Origin: Leptospira kirschneri serovar Cynopteri str. 3522 CT
GTDB lineage: Bacteria; Spirochaetota; Leptospiria; Leptospirales; Leptospiraceae
Direction: 5' to 3'
Assembly: GCF_000243695.2 (NCBI RefSeq)
Contig: NZ_AHMN02000005.1
Span: 347,501-411,500, forward strand
DNA length: 64,000 nucleotides
How positions within the stretch are numbered: position 1 is the stretch's first letter; each line of letters opens with the position of its first letter. The position numbers and the translations under genes are program-made. The notes below the pieces were generated by a model that saw only the letters and a program-made list of their open reading frames with translations, ran no database searches and was not told the DNA's origin. This document shows, in pieces, positions 14,313 to 25,944 of the stretch.

Positions 14313-14358
14313 TTTGACTGACAGATCAGTTTCTGGAATGCCCTGATCTACTGTCAAA
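14313..14358 (-). promoter_or_regulatory. Inverted repeat, possible operator of the RND gene
   Basis: TTTGACTGACAGATCAG on one side and CTGATCTACTGTCAAA on the other form an imperfect inverted repeat centred about 30 bp upstream of the start codon. Within the first arm, ACTGACAGATCAGT is itself nearly palindromic. Such sites upstream of efflux pumps usually bind TetR- or MarR-type repressors. No repressor gene is adjacent, so the regulator would act in trans. It could instead be a 5' leader hairpin. Confidence 0.5.
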
Positions 14359-14947
14359 CTGGAAAATGTGAATTCAGAGGACAGAAATAAGGAAAGCAAA
14401 TTCGTCTGAACGTGGTGTTGGTCCGAGCCTTTTAAAAACTTAAGAATTGCCCGAAAAGGATTCAAAAATGCAAAATTTCTAATTTAGAAAAAATGCAACC
14501 TAGGGATGCAGCGAGGGGAGATTCTTCCCCCGTTTAGAAAATAGAAAAAGCAATCAATGAAAGATACATTAGGAAAACAAAATATAATTACCATCTTTAA
14601 TATCCTGAAAAAAGACTCCTACCTCTTCCGTTCTCTATTTAGAACGAGCGAATCGAAATTTACCCGTATTCTGAAGCCGAGCCAATTTCAAAATGGATCC
14701 ATCTGACTACTCATCCTTACAAAAATAAATATCGTAAATTTTAATTACAAGATTCTGTTTGAGTGAAAAATATCTGATTCTCTGCTATAGAATTTCTGAG
14801 TAATAACAAAAAGATAAAATTTTCGGCTTCTCATCCCACAAACTTCAATACAAATTCTATTTTCTTTAGCCTCAGGAATTCTTAAAATGTGAGAACTCAG
14901 ACAAAATCTCATTTGACACCATTGCGGGGAAGAATCTGATTTCAAGT
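14359..14947. other. Gene-free region with one doubtful small ORF
   Basis: Between the divergent RND and sppA genes. It contains a 5-bp hairpin GGGGA / TCCCC (14515-14530) and an ORF of 49 codons on the plus strand (14557-14706, begins MKDTLGKQNI) without a clear ribosome binding site or recognisable family. I do not call it a gene. It lacks the R1-R3 elements that fill most other gaps. Confidence 0.45.
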
Positions 14948-15901
<954 letters not shown>

Positions 15902-15908
15902 GATTCTT

Positions 15909-16504
15909 TTGAAAGAATTATTCAATACAATACTCGGATTATTGGAAGCTTCTATCTACGAACCGATTCGGTTAGAAACAGCACTTGCAAATATTTCCGA
16001 AAGAAATCTAAATTTGTATTCTTGGATCGTTTTGATTCCAAGCGCTTTAAGTATTTCCGTTGGTGCAACTTATATTTCCCCTCCTTACACTGGGAATTCC
16101 TTAGGGATGATCGGATTATCGTTTCTTGCAAATTTATCTATGATTTCCATTCTTCCCATGATCTTAGGAGCGGTGATTGATTTTCACGCGCAAAAAAAGC
16201 AAAGAACGGGTAACGTGCATTTTTCGTACAATCTATGTCGTTTCGGGATGGCGATCTTTGCTTTTTTTACACCGATTGCCATTCTGTTACGTGAAACGGG
16301 TATGACTGGAGGAATCGGTTATTTCTTAATTCTATTCTTTCTAATCGGATACTATGTAACAATCCTTTCAAAAGGAATCCAATTTATTTACGATTTAAAA
16401 ACTACGGATGCGTTTCGTTTTTCCTTAACAGCGGTGTTTTTTTCCGGCGCATTTCCTTTTATATTTTATTTTTATATTTCAGGTTCCATACTACATTTGA
16501 TTTT

Positions 16505-16508
<4 letters not shown>
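15909..16508 (+). CDS. Polytopic membrane protein, Yip1-like
   Basis: The protein has 199 residues with about five hydrophobic segments (near 37-60, 68-92, 113-130, 139-160 and 168-195) and few charged loops. The arrangement, with an amphipathic start ([20 protein letters not shown]), recalls YIP1/DUF1282-type membrane proteins, but I see no diagnostic motif, so this is only a resemblance. It starts with TTG seven bases after the sppA stop, and its TGA stop overlaps the surE start codon by four bases, so the three genes are one transcription unit. Function unknown. Confidence 0.7.
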
Positions 16509-17257
<749 letters not shown>

Positions 17258-17535
17258 CGTAAATCCGTTGTAAAAAAATCTAGACGAATAAAAAAACTCA
17301 ATGCTACTTTTTATGGATCGCGTTCAAACTCGGCAAAGCGGTTTAATTGTTTATTGTTCAAAGATAGAAATCGATAACTTTTATAAAACCAATTTTTTAT
17401 TGAATGACAATTGCAAAACGGTGATTTTATAAAATCCTTAGAGTAAAACTTTTAAAGAAGATAAAAATATAGATCAATCCATTCGGCAACGTTTTGAGAT
17501 CCATTTAAAATAATTATTGTTAGGTAAAATATAAA

Positions 17536-18243
17536 ATGTCCGACAAGGATAAAAATAAAAAAAAATCTTCCGCTAAAAAAAGAATTCTTCAGGAAATCAA
17601 TAAGGAAAATTTTCTTTTTGCACTAACTTTAATCGATCGAGAAATTTCTTCTGGAAATGAAGATCCAGAATTATATTACAATTTTGCAATATGTTGCGTA
17701 AGAACCGATAATTATAGAAAATGCGTTTCTATTTTAGAAGAACTTCTTGAAAAATTTCCTAGATTCGGCGAGCGAGAAAATTCTATTTTGATGATCGTTT
17801 ATGCGTTAATTCAAAATAAAGAATATTCAAAGGCGTTAGATAGATGTGAAGAACGTCTCAAGTTTCAAGTGGACGATCTAAAAATTCTTTCTATGAAGGC
17901 ATTCGCTCTAGAAAAATCTGGTAAGATAGAGGACGCGATAGAAATTCATAAGAGAATTCTTAGATTACGTCCCGATTATAAAAACAGTTTAAATTCTCTG
18001 GGTTATTTATTGTTAAATCAAAGGAACCCTAACCCGGAAGAATGGAAGTTGGCCACTGATTGTTTAAAATCCGTTTTAAAAAATGAACCTGATAATCCAG
18101 CTTATTTGGATTCTTTCGGTGTTCTTCTTTTCAAAAGTGGTAAAAAAGAAGAAGCCGTTTTAGCTTTTAAAAAAGCTCTCTTAAAATCTCCTACACATCC
18201 TGAGATATTATGGCACATTGAAAAAGCGGAAGACTCTACTTGA
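17536..18243 (+). CDS. TPR-repeat protein
   Basis: This is a 235-residue cytosolic protein with a lysine-rich start. It is built of tetratricopeptide repeats over roughly residues 28-230; the clearest are [40 protein letters not shown] and [20 protein letters not shown]. TPRs mediate protein-protein contacts and no catalytic domain is present. The ATG at 17536 follows TTAGGT by ten bases. It is followed by the three-tRNA cluster 35 bp after the stop, with no terminator between, so read-through into the tRNAs is possible. Partner and role unknown. Confidence 0.85.
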   Translation: MSDKDKNKKKSSAKKRILQEINKENFLFALTLIDREISSGNEDPELYYNFAICCVRTDNYRKCVSILEELLEKFPRFGERENSILMIVYALIQNKEYSKALDRCEERLKFQVDDLKILSMKAFALEKSGKIEDAIEIHKRILRLRPDYKNSLNSLGYLLLNQRNPNPEEWKLATDCLKSVLKNEPDNPAYLDSFGVLLFKSGKKEEAVLAFKKALLKSPTHPEILWHIEKAEDST

Positions 18244-18275
18244 CAGTGCGATTATTTTTTAAAACATGGAGTCGG

Positions 18276-18352
<77 letters not shown>

Positions 18353-18363
18353 GTCCGATCCTC

Positions 18364-18448
<85 letters not shown>

Positions 18449-18457
18449 CAGCAAGAA

Positions 18458-18543
<86 letters not shown>

Positions 18544-18806
18544 AGAAACTCCTACTAAAAAATCTGTCCTAAAAAAATCAGCCAATCGCAAGTTTTTTAT
18601 AACGTGGTAGTTCCCACATAAAAAAACATCACATCTAAACATTTATAAACTTCTCGGTAGTTATTCATTATCAAATCTTTAAGGTTTTAAATTTAACGTG
18701 AGTTTGATGTAAGATTTTTATTTTATGAAATTTAATTTTTCTGTAAAAAAAATGTAGGATCTCTCGCAAACTACAATCTCAAAAAATGGGTGTTTAAAAA
18801 TTCGTA

Positions 18807-19265
18807 TTAACGTGAGCAGGGCGTAACGCGAAAGGGATGGATGAATGAACTAAAGCACAACGCTTCCTATCATAACCTTACCCACAAGTATTTAGATTTC
18901 AATATTAAATCTGTGGGAATTACGACAAATCCTCTGTAAAACTGAGTTCCCACCCTTATTTTTGGGTGGGGGCGGAGGTGGAGAAATTCGGAAGACTTTT
19001 CTCTATCAGAAAAACATGCTTTTTGCAAGTAAAAAGACTCATTCTTGTCGGAACACTTGAAAAATGTGCGTTTTTGAGCCTTCTGATTCTAAAATCCTAT
19101 TCAACTTGTGGGTAAGGTTATGGCTTCCTATGAGGCGCGTTGTAGGTTAAGTTATTGGTATTTTATAAAAATTTAATCTGGTTTGGAATTTCACAATAAC
19201 TTAACCGGAGCTGAGTTCCCTCACATTGATCCCTTTCGCATTGGATTATGCCGAACTCGCGTTAA
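18807..19265. repeat. R4-bounded composite repeat, complete
   Basis: Left edge TTAACGTGAGCAGGGCGTAA then CGCGAAAGGGAT. The right edge read in reverse is TTAACGCGAGTTCGGCATAA then TCCAATGCGAAAGGGAT. So both ends are inverted copies beginning with TTAA. Inside are ACTAAAGCACAACGCTTCCT and the R3 element. Confidence 0.65.
18871..19122. repeat. R3 inverted-repeat element, 252 bp
   Basis: TIR CATAACCTTACCCACAAGT at left and its complement at right. The interior has GTGGGAATTACGACAAATCC, TCGGAAGACTTTTCTCTATC and CATTTTTCAAGTG (in reverse), shared with the oppositely oriented copy at 53056-53328. No coding capacity. Confidence 0.75.
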
Positions 19266-19303
19266 TCTAATTTTAAAGAAATAACAAACCGGTAATTCTT
19301 GCT

Positions 19304-19924
19304 TTAGTCTTCGCTCAACCAAACGTCCTCTAAACAAAATTCTTTTGAAAAATCAGAATCTTTTGCAATCCAAGTTCCATGAATCGTCCAGATAAACATA
19401 TCTTGTGGGAACTTCTCACTCATTTCAGGTTTGTAATACAAATCTAAAGGAATTTTAAAATGTTTAGACTCGGAAAAATTCAAAAATTTTTCTCCTATAA
19501 CCCTGTCCTTAGGCAACCTAAGTTCAGTATCCATATCAATCGATTCACGTAAAATGATACCGAGCTTCAATATTTTTACGGTTTCTTTGCAGCCTACAAC
19601 ATGAAGGGTTTTCCAATTTGAAATTTCAGGTTTTTGATTTTTAAGATGATGTGTTTGTCGCAACTCAACTAAAAAGTCTTCTTTCTGAACCGAATTACGA
19701 AGCTTAAACCACATTGTAGAAGGATTTCGATCTAGAAGATTGCGAATTCTGGAACTTCTATTAGAAAGATAAGAATTCGTAAAATCAAAAGCTAAAAATG
19801 GAGGTTGAATCGTAAATGCTTCGATTTTATTCTTTGTATTATAAAACAGATAAAGATTCCCCAAAATGATCGTAACCGGAAAAATAAAAACTAAAACTTT
19901 TGGTAATAGACTTTTAGGAATCAT
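19304..19924 (-). CDS. Membrane-anchored protein with a discoidin-like segment
   Basis: This is a 206-residue protein with an N-terminal membrane anchor (about 8-28) and an extracytoplasmic body. Residues 55-90 ([18 protein letters not shown], then [11 protein letters not shown]) resemble the start of F5/8-type-C (discoidin or NADase-type glycan-binding) domains, where an NLLDG-pST-W motif precedes a beta-sandwich. The remainder ([15 protein letters not shown]) fits a small beta domain. A carbohydrate- or surface-binding role is only an inference. It is monocistronic, with the composite repeat downstream and a GTGGGAACTACCAC motif 13 bp upstream of the start. Confidence 0.65.
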   Translation of the reverse strand: MIPKSLLPKVLVFIFPVTIILGNLYLFYNTKNKIEAFTIQPPFLAFDFTNSYLSNRSSRIRNLLDRNPSTMWFKLRNSVQKEDFLVELRQTHHLKNQKPEISNWKTLHVVGCKETVKILKLGIILRESIDMDTELRLPKDRVIGEKFLNFSESKHFKIPLDLYYKPEMSEKFPQDMFIWTIHGTWIAKDSDFSKEFCLEDVWLSED

Positions 19925-19994
19925 AAAATCAAAAGTGTGGGAACTACCACAATGGGCAATCAGGATTTTGAACTACGACAAAAGGTAATTAAGT

Positions 19995-20915
19995 ATGAAA
20001 ATAGGTATTGTAGGTGGAACCGGACTGATCGGCAGAAATCTTACATTTCGTTTATTAGAAATAGGATACTCCGTAAGAATTCTAAGTAGATTCTCTAATA
20101 TTCCTGAACTTCTTCAAGGTAAAAAAAATTTAGAAGTTATAGGAGAAAGTTTTCCAAGACCAGAAAGTTTAAAACATTTAGATGCAATCATAAATTTAGC
20201 CGGATCGCCTATCGCCGGAGTTAGATGGACAAAAAAAGTGAAAGAAGAAATTCGTTCGTCTAGAGTGGATTATACGGAAAGTTTAGTTTCCTCTATCTCT
20301 AAAATTGCAGACACTCTACCTAAGGTTTTGATTCAAGGATCTGCGATCGGCTATTATGGTTCTTATGATGATAACACAGAAAATTTTTCAGAACATTCTT
20401 CTTATGGTAAAGACTTCCTGGCGTCCTTATGTGTGGATTGGGAAACAGCCGCCGAACCTATTTCAAAACTTGGAATCAGACTCGTTCAAGTTAGAACAGG
20501 AGTCGTCTTAAGTCCTCAAGGAGGAGCTTTGAAAAGTATGCTCCCTTCTTTTCGTTTGGGTTTGGGCGGCCCTTTGGGTTCTGGAAATCAAATTCTTAGT
20601 TGGATTCACATCGAAGACGCAGTTAACGCGATCATTCATTTATTAGAAAATCCTAATTTTTCCGGACCGTTCAATTTAGTAGCACCGAATTCGGTAAATA
20701 ATAAAGTTTTTTCGAAAACACTCGCTGGGATTTTAAAACGTCCTGCGGTTTTTAAAGTTCCAGCAACAGTTTTAAAAATTCTTTTTGAAGAAGGTGCAAA
20801 CGTAATTTTAAAAGGCCAGAAAGTTGCGCCGGAAAAACTACAAAAGTCCGGATTTTCTTTTTTATATCCAGAATTAGAAACTGCGCTTCAGAATCTGCTA
20901 CGATCAGAGTCTTGA
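19995..20915 (+). CDS. TIGR01777-family epimerase-like protein
   Basis: The 306-residue Rossmann-fold protein is of the extended SDR class. The nucleotide-binding motif [10 protein letters not shown] is at 7-16. Family signatures are [31 protein letters not shown] (replacing the usual YxxxK site) and [21 protein letters not shown]. The C-terminus is the DUF1731 tail. It is related to the E. coli YfcH type; the biochemical substrate of the family is not established. The gene is alone, facing the giant lipoprotein gene convergently, with a shared bidirectional terminator between them. Confidence 0.88.
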   Translation: MKIGIVGGTGLIGRNLTFRLLEIGYSVRILSRFSNIPELLQGKKNLEVIGESFPRPESLKHLDAIINLAGSPIAGVRWTKKVKEEIRSSRVDYTESLVSSISKIADTLPKVLIQGSAIGYYGSYDDNTENFSEHSSYGKDFLASLCVDWETAAEPISKLGIRLVQVRTGVVLSPQGGALKSMLPSFRLGLGGPLGSGNQILSWIHIEDAVNAIIHLLENPNFSGPFNLVAPNSVNNKVFSKTLAGILKRPAVFKVPATVLKILFEEGANVILKGQKVAPEKLQKSGFSFLYPELETALQNLLRSES

Positions 20916-21081
20916 TTTTTTAAGACCAATTTTTTGAAATTGTCTCTAAAGACATAAACGATAATCCTTTAGAAGTTTTTAATAAAATGCGGAAGTTACC
21001 ACAGAAACCTTCGCATCTGGACATTGCGAACTTTCTTGGGGTTCTGTAAGTTTAGTAAACAAAGTTATTTCATAAAAATTT

Positions 21082-21124
21082 AAAGGGTTCACATCGAAAG
21101 AAAATCTCCCAGTGTGAACCCTTT
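21082..21124. terminator. Bidirectional terminator between convergent genes
   Basis: Perfect 12-bp stem AAAGGGTTCACA / TGTGAACCCTTT with a 19-base loop. On the plus strand it runs into TTTTTGATTT; on the minus strand into AAATTTTTATG. It serves the epimerase (plus) and the Ig-like/FG-GAP gene (minus). Confidence 0.85.
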
Positions 21125-21130
21125 TTGATT

Positions 21131-21261
21131 TCAATACATAACAGCTCCGAATTCGTTTGAATTCAAAGCAGTCCCCAAATTCCACCCATAAGACTCGATG
21201 GAGTTGTAGGATCTTCGTTATCGGTGTAGCTCCATCTACAAAGTGAAAGATACGAACTGCC
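21131..21261 (-). pseudogene. Decayed duplicate of the 3' end of the FG-GAP lipoprotein gene
   Basis: Directly after the stop of the large gene, the minus strand translates as EAVRIFHFVDGATPIT, parallel to NAVRVFHSVGGATPVT in the gene. After a frameshift it gives ALNSNEFGAVMY and a stop, parallel to GANSNEFGAGLY at the gene's own end. Many differences are at third codon positions, so this was once a functional tail. It is either the remnant of a tandem paralogue deleted by recombination, or an alternative C-terminal cassette. Confidence 0.75.
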
Positions 21262-24200
21262 TCAATAGAGGCCGGCTCCAAACTCATTGGAATTCGCGCC
21301 AACCCCACCAATTCCGCCTACCAAACCGGAATCCAAAATGATGCTCGACGCTGCCGCAGGATTGTTGGTAACAGGAGTGGCACCGCCTACAGAATGAAAA
21401 ACACGAACCGCATTGTTCGTTCCACCAATGATCAGATCTATCAAACCGTCTCCATTAATATCACCGTTGGAAAGAGAACTACTAGGACTTGGAACGCCAG
21501 GAGCCCCGGCAAAACTTCCGGAAAATCCTAAACCGGGAACTCCTGCTATAGTCACGCTTGCAGTGTTAGTATCAGCGCTAACAGGTCCAATACCACCTAC
21601 AGTTGGAGTCATAAATACCTGAACGGCATTTGGATTTACGGAGGTAAGTATTATATCGGCTCTACCGTCAGAATCCAAGTCTTTGACAGTAAGGGACATA
21701 CCAATCGTTTGTCCGTCGACAATTCCGTTAATAACACGATCCGCTGCACCTACAGTTGTACTCGCTATCCCACCAGTCCCAGCACCTGCAAGAAAAATAG
21801 CAACTCTACCCTGTAACGGGCTGAGTGGGAGAGCGATCGCCTGTGAGAAGAGCGGCGCCCCTATGACTACATCACAAAAACCATCTCCATTAATATCGGC
21901 AACCGAGACAGAGGCTCCAAATAGAGCTGGTCCGCCCGGAAATCCTACTGTAAGTACAGTATTATTCGTAATTGTATTAGGTGCAGCTGCAGTCAATCCA
22001 CCGGGAGTAGAACCATAATAGATATAAACCCTACCCCAATCATCTCCAGATCCATTATTGAAACCAGGTGCACCAACTGCAATGTCATCGGAAAATCCTC
22101 CACCCGTATTTCCATTCATATTTCCGGTAGAGATGAAATAACCGAATCTATCACCAGTAGCACTTCCAGTTTTAAAGGAACTAGCTCCAGCCCCGGCCCC
22201 ATTTACGGTTACAGTTGTAATACCGGCTCCTCCGGTAGAATGAAAAACATAAATCCTTCCCGTGGACGTATTATAACCAGGAGCACCGACGATCACATCT
22301 GTATATCCGTCTCCGTTGATATCTCCCGTTGCAAGTGCATCACCAAATCGATCTGCATTAAGGTTACCAGTGAGAGTATTGTTTGCAAAACCCGAAAACG
22401 AAGCTATCACGCCATTTGTTCCGGAGGAATGGAAAATATAAACTCGACCGACCGGAGCACCGCCCACAACATCAGTCGGAGCGCCTACAATTACGTCTGC
22501 AAATCCATCTCCATTAACGTCTCCAGTAGCGACGGTTTTTCCAAATCGGATTGCGGCATTTCCTACAATTGTGCGACTTGCAAAAGGAGCACTTGTAGTT
22601 GTAATACCCGCAGTTCCAGATGAATGGAAAATATAGACTAGTCCTTGTCCATATTCCGCAGTTACTAAGTCCGAATAACCGTCCCCGTTAATATCTTTGT
22701 TAGTTCCTTTTCTCACAGTAATCATAGCTGATGTAGTAACATTGTTAGAAGTATCAGTAGCCTTTACTTGAATTGTATGTTGAGAGTTTGACCTCCAAGT
22801 TGCAGCTCCCGTAGGTAAAGGGTATTTCCAGGAAGTAGTTCCGATTATACCTGCACCTGTAAAACCTCCACCATCGATTGAAATTTCAATACTTGCAATT
22901 CCACGTGCGTCAGCCGCAGTTCCGATCACAAACCCAGATTCTATCGTACTATTGGTTCTTAAATTTTGAATTGCAACTGTAGGCGGTGTAACATCCGGAG
23001 CTAATCCAGTTGTAAAATTCCAAGTCAAACTAGGGTCAGGAAGAATCGTATTTCCTTGTAGATCTTTTACAGTTGCCAAAGTAACAGCATAATTAGTACC
23101 AGCGTTAAAAGGAGTTGGTACAGTAGGAGTAAAAGTTGCAGATGCTCCGGAACAATTCTTTGTTAAAGAAATTCCATTATTGACCGTAAGATTCAACGTA
23201 GAACAATTAATCGTTTCATTAAAGGAAACCGTAATATTAGAATTTGTAGATATTCCGGTTGCTCCAGGTAAAGGACTTACTAAAGAAATTTGAGGAGGAG
23301 TTACATCCGGTGCCGCTCCTGTTGTAAAACTCCAACTATAAGTCCCGATCAGGTTACCCGATGCGTCCGTTGCAGTAGGAGCAACCGTTACCGTATATGT
23401 CGTGTTAAATGCCAAGGGTCCTGTCGGAGCAAAAGTAGCAGTATTTCCGTTACAGTTAATGTTTAAAGGTACTGTAGAAAGTGGAGTAGTAATATCATCA
23501 TCCATACTGATACTTCCCAAAACTGTTCCACAATTCATCGTTTCATCAAAAGCAATACTTCCACCAGAATTGATAGGTAATCCTGTAGATCCATTTGTAG
23601 GAGTTACAAAAGCTACACTCGGTGCGGTCAAGTCCGGTCCAGGTCCAGTTGTAAAATTCCAAGAGAATGGAATAGCTGGGAGATTGGCGCTATCGCGAGC
23701 TCCCGCATTAATTTCCACCGTGTATGTTGTATTAAATGCGAAAGGATTAACTGGGTCTGGCGTCCAGGTTGCAGAGGTTCCAAAGCAAGCAACATTTCCA
23801 ACTAAATACACTCCTGTTGCCTGCTGTTTCAATCTAAAAGAAGCAGCATTTACAGTACCACACGCCATCGGTTCGCTAAAAACTACAGTAGGATTGATAT
23901 TCACACCTACTCCGGTAGCATTCACAGCAGGAAACGTAAATGTAACAGTAGGTTGTGTTAAGTCTGGCGCAGCTCCCGTAGTAAAAGTCCAAGTACGTGG
24001 TGTAATTGGATTGGATGATAAATCTGTAATTCCTGCAGTGAGAATAGCTTTATACGATTTATTGAAGTCCAAACCTGCAGCTGCAACTGGAGTTATAGAA
24101 GCAGTTGCACCCGAACAGGTTAGAGTTACACCTACATTATTTCCCGGAACAAGCGTTTCTTCTAGAACAAAATTTCCAGGAACCGAACCACAATGAATCG

Positions 24201-25059
24201 GTTCATCAAAAGCGACTCCAATAGCAGAATTCACTGATATACCCGTTTCACCAGGACTTGGAGATGCGAATGAAAGTGCAGGAGGAGTGTTATCTGGACC
24301 AGCCCCTGTAGTAAAAGTCCAGTTCTGTGGACCTGGAAGCGGATTATTGGCAAGATCCTTCATGGAAGCGGAAACTTCAACGCGATAAGTAGTATTTGGC
24401 GTTAAAGGGTTATTCGGACTTAAGGTGGCACTGGAACCCAAACAATTTACACCGGAAAGTTCTACTAGATTTGTAGCATTGTTTTTAAGTATAAGGGAAA
24501 CATTATCAATAGTAGTACAATCCATTGTTTCCGTAAAAGCCACTTGTACAGATGTTGTATTGGAAATAAGAGCAGCACCAGCGGCAGGTATTCTTAAAGA
24601 TAAAGCAGGAGCCACTGCATCTATTATAGTAGCCGTAGTAAAATTCCAGGTAAGATCTTCTTTTAAAGAAATTCCTTCCTCAGATTTAATTTCTTTGGAA
24701 ATTGTTACGCTGTAAGTTGTTGAAGCAGATAAGGCAGAGTTAGGAGTGAGAACAGCAGTATTTTTATCTAAACGTAAAGTCGCTAAGATCGGATCTCCAC
24801 CTTTTTTAAGAAAAAAAGTAGAAGAAGTGACGCTCGAAGAATCAAAAGCACTATTAAAAGTCGCTTGGATTGAAGTATTTAGAGGAATATCAGATACACC
24901 TGAACCTGGAGTGATTTGTGCAATCGCAAAAGAATTTCCTCCTTTTGTACTCAAATCCAAGTAAGCAAAGAAAGGCAGGGAATTTTTACTTCCGTTAATA
25001 CAATTGATTCCCCAAATGAAAAATAGAACCAATAAAATGGTTTTTATAATTCTCTGCAT
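21262..25059 (-). CDS. Giant lipoprotein with Ig-like (Big_5) and FG-GAP repeats
   Basis: The protein has about 1265 residues. I place the start at 25059 because GGAGGT stands seven bases upstream and the protein then begins with a lipoprotein signal ending INC (Cys20). An in-frame start 66 bases earlier would bury it. Residues about 40-660 contain six tandem Ig-like Big_5 modules, each opening with a PDxTPP-type linker and containing FxExMxCxT with a conserved cysteine and a WxFTTG end. A shorter Ig-like module follows, then seven FG-GAP/integrin-alpha calcium-loop repeats (DINGDGYSDL, DVNGDGFADVIVGAP and similar). It is probably a surface-exposed adhesin-like protein. A terminator lies downstream, and a decayed duplicate of its tail follows the stop. 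Confidence 0.9.
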   Translation of the reverse strand: MQRIIKTILLVLFFIWGINCINGSKNSLPFFAYLDLSTKGGNSFAIAQITPGSGVSDIPLNTSIQATFNSAFDSSSVTSSTFFLKKGGDPILATLRLDKNTAVLTPNSALSASTTYSVTISKEIKSEEGISLKEDLTWNFTTATIIDAVAPALSLRIPAAGAALISNTTSVQVAFTETMDCTTIDNVSLILKNNATNLVELSGVNCLGSSATLSPNNPLTPNTTYRVEVSASMKDLANNPLPGPQNWTFTTGAGPDNTPPALSFASPSPGETGISVNSAIGVAFDEPIHCGSVPGNFVLEETLVPGNNVGVTLTCSGATASITPVAAAGLDFNKSYKAILTAGITDLSSNPITPRTWTFTTGAAPDLTQPTVTFTFPAVNATGVGVNINPTVVFSEPMACGTVNAASFRLKQQATGVYLVGNVACFGTSATWTPDPVNPFAFNTTYTVEINAGARDSANLPAIPFSWNFTTGPGPDLTAPSVAFVTPTNGSTGLPINSGGSIAFDETMNCGTVLGSISMDDDITTPLSTVPLNINCNGNTATFAPTGPLAFNTTYTVTVAPTATDASGNLIGTYSWSFTTGAAPDVTPPQISLVSPLPGATGISTNSNITVSFNETINCSTLNLTVNNGISLTKNCSGASATFTPTVPTPFNAGTNYAVTLATVKDLQGNTILPDPSLTWNFTTGLAPDVTPPTVAIQNLRTNSTIESGFVIGTAADARGIASIEISIDGGGFTGAGIIGTTSWKYPLPTGAATWRSNSQHTIQVKATDTSNNVTTSAMITVRKGTNKDINGDGYSDLVTAEYGQGLVYIFHSSGTAGITTTSAPFASRTIVGNAAIRFGKTVATGDVNGDGFADVIVGAPTDVVGGAPVGRVYIFHSSGTNGVIASFSGFANNTLTGNLNADRFGDALATGDINGDGYTDVIVGAPGYNTSTGRIYVFHSTGGAGITTVTVNGAGAGASSFKTGSATGDRFGYFISTGNMNGNTGGGFSDDIAVGAPGFNNGSGDDWGRVYIYYGSTPGGLTAAAPNTITNNTVLTVGFPGGPALFGASVSVADINGDGFCDVVIGAPLFSQAIALPLSPLQGRVAIFLAGAGTGGIASTTVGAADRVINGIVDGQTIGMSLTVKDLDSDGRADIILTSVNPNAVQVFMTPTVGGIGPVSADTNTASVTIAGVPGLGFSGSFAGAPGVPSPSSSLSNGDINGDGLIDLIIGGTNNAVRVFHSVGGATPVTNNPAAASSIILDSGLVGGIGGVGANSNEFGAGLY

Positions 25060-25062
25060 ATC

Positions 25063-25073
25063 GAACCTCCAAC
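25063..25073 (-). promoter_or_regulatory. Strong ribosome binding site that sets the start at 25059
   Basis: On the minus strand the sequence reads GGAGGTTCGAT followed by ATG. GGAGGT at this spacing is a near-perfect Shine-Dalgarno and fixes the lipoprotein start. Confidence 0.85.
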
Positions 25074-25944
25074 ATACTCCGAGCTTTCTATTTATTGCGA
25101 CGAACGTATATCGGTATAATAGCATATATAATCAGTCTTTATCTCTTTGAGTTATAACATGAACGATAAACTTTGGGATCCAAAGTATCTACTCATTTAG
25201 GACTAATGATTCTGTCAAAATCACTAATGTGAACACTTTATTATAAAAAAATGATAATAAGTACATAGGTTTAATTTCATTTAAAAATTCTTTTCCATTT
25301 TTCAAAAAGAAAAAAGAAAAGAATTTAGATTATTTTATAACTTGAAAATACAAAACTATATCATCTAAATAAATAGCTTAAATATAAGGCAAATTGAGTA
25401 ATCGTACAAAGAATTGCTTATGTTAGGCGGATTTATAAGTAAAACAGATTATTTGAATCTATTTTTTCTGTATTTGAATGTTTTATCGGAATTTTTTAAT
25501 TTCAGAAAAAGTATTTCAATTTTTATATTCAACCTAAATGATGTTAGAGGTAGATTCTAAAATTTATTTTTTATCTATTCTTAAAAGATCTTACATTTTG
25601 GGAAATTTCATAAAATGAATTTTTAATTTGATCATAATCTCAAAACGGTAATTTCGAATAGAAGTTAAATCGTTATCTTTTAGTTTTCAAAATTTATTTT
25701 TCTACAAAAAATAAAAGTGTATAGAGTAAATTCTCTGTTTTTAAAAATACTTTAAATCAGTATCCCAGGCCTTGTGTCTAAATAAAGGATCTACATCAAA
25801 TTTATGATATTCTGTCATATACAAGACTTACCCATTTCTATAAAATTAAATACCTAAATGTTTATCCCAAAATGCCGCTTCACATAAGTTCGGTATAATC
25901 CAATACGAAAGCGATTCTTTTGTAAGAACTCTCACAAATTCGGA
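25074..25944. other. Gene-free AT-rich region
   Basis: About 0.8 kb between two minus-strand genes. I see no ORF with credible codon use and none of the R1-R3 elements. Near the right end (25849-25918) is a segment CAAAATGCCGCTTCACATAA then AATCCAATACGAAAGCGATT, shared with 3190-3262 and 29087-29137. The promoter of the giant lipoprotein gene must be in the right-adjacent 200 bp. Confidence 0.5.

Noticed and set aside
14049..14465. 138-codon minus-strand ORF at the 5' end of the RND gene
   Set aside because: It overlaps the RND coding sequence in another frame and reads through the inverted repeat; its composition is not protein-like.
14515..14530. Hairpin GGGGA/TCCCC as terminator
   Set aside because: Only five pairs and no T run on either strand.
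20979..21311. 110-codon minus-strand ORF overlapping the end of the giant lipoprotein gene
   Set aside because: Only its middle part resembles the lipoprotein tail; it is the decayed duplicate read in one frame, so I list it as a pseudogene remnant instead.
23402..24196. 264-codon plus-strand ORF inside the Ig-like region
   Set aside because: Mirror of the repeated, valine/threonine-rich Ig-like coding sequence on the other strand.
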